Origin: Phaeocystidibacter luteus
GTDB taxonomy: Bacteria > Bacteroidota > Bacteroidia > Flavobacteriales > Schleiferiaceae
Direction: 5' to 3'
DNA: 64,000 nucleotides
Assembly: GCF_008933115.1 (NCBI RefSeq)
Contig: NZ_WBVO01000004.1
Span: 62,001-126,000, forward strand
The notes below the pieces were generated by a model. That model was not told the origin of the DNA. It did not search any database and worked only from the letters and a program-made list of their open reading frames with translations. Both the position numbers and the translations under genes were made by a program. Positions 60,985-64,000 of the stretch are shown here, piece after piece (the stretch's first letter is position 1; every line of letters begins with the position of its first letter).

Positions 60985-62076
60985 TTAGAATCTGTCGCGC
61001 AACCGTGTCATTCTCTTTTCATAGAGATGATACAGAAGAACGGAAAGTCCGTACGTAAAGGCGATAAAGATGATAAACTGGAGACCCGAGTTCAGTTCTA
61101 CAATGGAACTCTTGCGAATAATGATGTTGAGCACCAGTGTGAAATGCAAGAGATACATGGAATATGACAATATGCTTGTCCAGGTGAAAAATCCCGCAAA
61201 TGGCAATCGGGTATTTTTCCATTCGGATAGAAGGGGCAAGAGAAGCAGAGTTCCGACAGATATCAATGAAAACGAATAGACGGCCATGTACTCATTGATG
61301 TCACGCATAAACTGGAAATAGAGCCAGCGATGTGAAACGAGCAAGACTATACCCAGGGCGAAGAATAGCGTCCGATTCTTTTTCCAGAGTTGGACAGTGT
61401 AGGACGCTAACCAGGCGCCAATCACGCCGAACATTATGCTGTCCAGACGTGTGAGCACCGTTTTTCGAATGTTCAGATCCCATGTGTGCAGGCTGATATC
61501 TTCGACAGTAATGAGGTGGTACCACATATATCTCGACCATGTGGATATGGCAATGACCAGGGCTGCTATGATGAGTACCGACCATCTTGGAGAAAGCCTA
61601 AACAATGCTACGGAGAGCCATAGGAAGATTGGAATCAGTAGGTAAAACCATTCCTCGACAGATAAACTCCATGCTTCTTGAAAGAATGGAGGATGAGGAG
61701 AGGTGAAGTTCTGTGTGAAGGTGAAGAAATGCCAGATTCCCGACCAATCCTTGCGGCCCATGTAGAAATAATACACGAGGATAATGAGTAGGACAAGGAA
61801 GTAGTTCGGCAGGGTTCTGAACCATCTTCGCTTCCAGAAATTGAAGAGTGATTTGGCACTTGTATTTCCACTTTCGAGCGTGCGAATGAGAATCTTTCCT
61901 ATCAGAAATCCGCTTAAGACAAAGAAGATTGAAACACCGTCGAGTGAAATGGTACGAATAAAGGTGCCCGCGGTAGAGTCTCCTAGAAGTGCCGAACCGT
62001 GCGCGAGAATCACGAATAGAATTGCCAGTGCACGGAGCACATCAAGACCAAATACTCTGCCTTTATCCAAAATCAT
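60985..62076 (-). CDS. Acyltransferase 3 family (OafA/YrhL-like) membrane enzyme
   Basis: 363 residues with about ten membrane helices. GLDVLRALAILFVILAHGSA has the catalytic His of the family, and SVEEWFYLLIPIFL the second motif. Such enzymes acetylate O-antigen, lipid A sugars or other surface glycans; the substrate is not visible. I start at ATG 62076, one codon inside a TTG-initiated frame. Confidence 0.92.
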   Translation of the reverse strand: MILDKGRVFGLDVLRALAILFVILAHGSALLGDSTAGTFIRTISLDGVSIFFVLSGFLIGKILIRTLESGNTSAKSLFNFWKRRWFRTLPNYFLVLLIILVYYFYMGRKDWSGIWHFFTFTQNFTSPHPPFFQEAWSLSVEEWFYLLIPIFLWLSVALFRLSPRWSVLIIAALVIAISTWSRYMWYHLITVEDISLHTWDLNIRKTVLTRLDSIMFGVIGAWLASYTVQLWKKNRTLFFALGIVLLVSHRWLYFQFMRDINEYMAVYSFSLISVGTLLLLPLLSEWKNTRLPFAGFFTWTSILSYSMYLLHFTLVLNIIIRKSSIVELNSGLQFIIFIAFTYGLSVLLYHLYEKRMTRLRDRF

Positions 62077-62112
62077 CAATTGATTTTGGGAAGATAGTCA
62101 GACTCCGCGATT

Positions 62113-63459
62113 CTACACAGCTTTGCTGAAAACGCCTTCACGCATAACGGCCATTCCGGGGTCGAAAGCGGCACAGACTACTCGAACAATGGCCTTGCCT
62201 TTGGCGGTTACTTTCAGGCCACGCGAATCGATGGTAATGAGTCCGTCAGTTACGAAACTGAAGAGTTTCTTCTGAAGATCTGAGTCCATTTGCATTGCCT
62301 TGAGTAAATCACGTTCCTTCAATCGGAAGTAGCAGCTCAGTTTCAAAATTCGCTCGCGAACTTCAATTTGATCGTGGCTCATGAGGTGACCTTTGAATAT
62401 GGGCAGTTCACCTGCTTCTATGCGCGCCGCCCAATCTTCAACCACCTTTTCATTTTGCCAATAGGCGCCAAATGCATCGGAAATTGAGGACACGCCTAGT
62501 CCAAGCTGAAGCGTTTCACGATCGTGCGTGTAGCCCATGAAGTTTCGGTGTAGGTGACGCTCTTCTCTAGCTTCGAAAAGTTCATCGCCAGGCAATACGA
62601 AGTGATCCATGCCCACATCGACGTAGCCCGCTTTATTGAGCATGTCACAGCCCAGTTGATAAAGAGCCGTTTTTTCATTCGGCTTGGGCAAATCGTTTTC
62701 GTCGTATGCACGCTGACTCTTACTTACCCAAGGCACGTGGGCATAGCTATAGAAAGCGATACGCTCGGGCAACATCTTCGTCACTTCGGTAAAGGTGTTG
62801 TCCAATCCCTCAATCGTTTGGAATGGCAAGCCGTAGATGAGGTCGAAATTGATGCTGTTGTATCCGATCGCCCGCGCATCGTCAACGCACTGCCTTACTT
62901 GCTCAACCGATTGCCAACGGTGGATGGCTTTTTGAACTTTTGGGTCGAAATCTTGAATTCCCAGGCTCATTCTCCGGAAGCCTAGATTGTAGAGCGCTTC
63001 GAGGTGCTCACGCTTGGTGTTGGCAGGGTGTCCTTCAAAACTAAATGCAAAATCGTCGGACTTTGTTTGTCCATCCAGCACCTGCTCCAGCATGGACGTC
63101 AGGTTTTCTGGATTGAAGAAAGTTGGGGTTCCGCCCCCAAGGTGGATACCTGAGATCTTGAAATCGATTCCTTTAAGTAGGTTGAGGTACATCTTCCACT
63201 CGCTAACGATATTGTCGATGTAGGGCTGTTCAACCTTATGGTTTTTAGTGATGCGCTTGTTACATCCGCAGTAGGTGCACAGTGCTTCGCAAAAGGGGAG
63301 GTGAAAATAGAGGCTCAGTTCGCCCTTCCGTTCTACTTCATCTACAAAGCGAGATAACGCCAGTTGTGTGTTGAATCCTTCTACATTCCAGTGGGGTACG
63401 GGAGGGTAGCTCGTATATCTAGGAACGGCTAGGTTGTACTTTTCCGAAGCGCGTGACAT
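62113..63459 (-). CDS. hemN: Oxygen-independent coproporphyrinogen III oxidase
   Basis: 448 residues, radical-SAM enzyme. The cluster motif CEALCTYCGC is intact (CxxxCxxC) together with HLGGGTPTFFNPENL, and the C-terminal HemN domain (FSFVTDGLITIDSRGLKVTA) is present. It converts coproporphyrinogen III to protoporphyrinogen IX, feeding HemJ, encoded at 57551. The 78-bp upstream gap has a -7-like GACATTTG. Confidence 0.96.
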   Translation of the reverse strand: MSRASEKYNLAVPRYTSYPPVPHWNVEGFNTQLALSRFVDEVERKGELSLYFHLPFCEALCTYCGCNKRITKNHKVEQPYIDNIVSEWKMYLNLLKGIDFKISGIHLGGGTPTFFNPENLTSMLEQVLDGQTKSDDFAFSFEGHPANTKREHLEALYNLGFRRMSLGIQDFDPKVQKAIHRWQSVEQVRQCVDDARAIGYNSINFDLIYGLPFQTIEGLDNTFTEVTKMLPERIAFYSYAHVPWVSKSQRAYDENDLPKPNEKTALYQLGCDMLNKAGYVDVGMDHFVLPGDELFEAREERHLHRNFMGYTHDRETLQLGLGVSSISDAFGAYWQNEKVVEDWAARIEAGELPIFKGHLMSHDQIEVRERILKLSCYFRLKERDLLKAMQMDSDLQKKLFSFVTDGLITIDSRGLKVTAKGKAIVRVVCAAFDPGMAVMREGVFSKAV

Positions 63460-63537
63460 GGTGCTTTAGTTTCTGTGTAGAGCAAATGTCAGCACCTTTA
63501 AGAAGGCAAAAAATGCGATTTGTCAGGTTTTGGACGC

Positions 63538-64000
63538 TTAATGCGAGCGCTTTGCGATTTTTTGCTGATTTGCACTGAGAGGATGTGTGCTAGCGCGAGT
63601 GTTCGCCGCACTGCGCGCATGAATCACGGAGATCAAGTATTCCCGATTGGCAATGCTTTCGGGAATCGTCACTTTTTCTCCTCTGTTGTTCTCTAAGACG
63701 ATAGATTCGCTGAAGAACTTCTTGTTCTCTTTGATTAAACCCTTAAGCTGCATTGAACGATTATCAAGTATTCCGTAGCTAGTCACCTCATGTTGTGTAA
63801 TCGTCACTCTCGCAACTACGGAAAGTCCGAAAAGCCACAGGCCCAACAGAGAAATACCAAAGAACATAACTGTGTAAATCCAGATGCGCTCTGGAGAACT
63901 TTGGAGGTACAATCCTAAAAAGCCCATCAGTAGAAGGAATATTCCGAGGTACTTGGTCAAAGGACTTACCCGATATACCTGTTCAGCCGGATTCTCATTC
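63538..64000 (-). CDS. Membrane protein, 5' end beyond the window edge
   Basis: The frame stays open to the right edge (about 154 residues visible), so the true start is outside the window; a TTG at 63960 is an internal codon. Two transmembrane segments (YLGIFLLLMGFLGLYL and VMFFGISLLGLWLFGLSVVA) are followed by a small soluble region (VTITQHEVTSYGILDNRSMQ). It resembles a PH-like membrane protein, but no family is recognised. Confidence 0.6.
   Translation of the reverse strand, partial: NENPAEQVYRVSPLTKYLGIFLLLMGFLGLYLQSSPERIWIYTVMFFGISLLGLWLFGLSVVARVTITQHEVTSYGILDNRSMQLKGLIKENKKFFSESIVLENNRGEKVTIPESIANREYLISVIHARSAANTRASTHPLSANQQKIAKRSH

Noticed and set aside
1-64000. tRNA, rRNA or riboswitch genes in the intergenic regions
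   Set aside because: I scanned every gap and saw no cloverleaf, rRNA segment or conserved riboswitch core; the glycine-cleavage and purine genes have no such leader here.

Overview
This 64 kb window reads as chromosome of a Bacteroidota bacterium, most likely marine Flavobacteriales (Cryomorphaceae/Schleiferiaceae-like). The evidence is: a fused lpxC/fabZ in an lpxD-lpxC/fabZ-lpxA block with efp; porX, the PglZ-domain response regulator of type IX secretion (T9SS); two secreted proteins with T9SS type A sorting tails; a kynurenine 3-monooxygenase/kynureninase pair; many lipoproteins and beta-barrels; and Bacteroidota-type -7 promoter boxes (TAnnTTTG) close to many starts. Coding density is high. 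There is no phage, insertion sequence, CRISPR array, rRNA or tRNA that I can see.

Layout. 1-1225: end of an unknown gene, its terminator, then a non-coding array of six 123-bp tandem repeats built of small GCC/GGC hairpins. 1226-9315 (minus): lipid A and envelope operon (two LpxD proteins, EF-P, a GT-C-like membrane protein, an orphan ABC ATPase, LpxA, LpxC/FabZ, an HD hydrolase). 9436-13492 (plus): porX, tsaE, alanine dehydrogenase, a small membrane-anchored protein. 13479-17094: proline dehydrogenase, then aroB-aroA. 17086-23612: a helix-hairpin-helix/outer-membrane pair on the minus strand, then a propeller-sensor kinase and LytTR regulator. 23613-24346: gene-free repeat-bearing DNA. 24347-28648: small lipoprotein; purE, purK, SprT-like protease and a 43-aa lipoprotein on the minus strand; MlaE/MlaF-type ABC genes on the plus strand.

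28649-32143 (minus): kmo, kynU and a UbiA-like membrane protein. 32271-42978 (plus): gcvP, two paralogous T9SS cargo proteins, and a 1079-residue fusion of a degenerate gluzincin-like domain, a TolB-like propeller and an Omp85-type barrel. 42975-51497: nth, bcp, recA, a TPR lipoprotein, a dienoyl-CoA-reductase-like SDR, a prolyl-oligopeptidase lipoprotein, waaA and a barrel protein. 51610-58090 (plus): tightly coupled nucleotide-sugar operon (DegT aminotransferase, ugd, uxs, galE, small membrane protein, rfbB) ending in hemJ. 58007-64000 (minus): secreted protein, pirin, DUF1684 protein, lipoprotein, OafA-like acyltransferase, hemN and a truncated membrane protein.

How the genes fit together. 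Lipid A acylation (lpx genes), Kdo transfer (waaA) and nucleotide-sugar supply build LPS. PorX controls T9SS, whose type A cargo (two copies here) is commonly attached to a special LPS. The most unusual items are the hairpin repeat array, the gluzincin-like/TolB/Omp85 fusion, a shared CGTTT-type site upstream of the two-component operon and in two other intergenic regions, a recA-promoter palindrome, and an endonuclease III that has lost its iron-sulfur cysteines.
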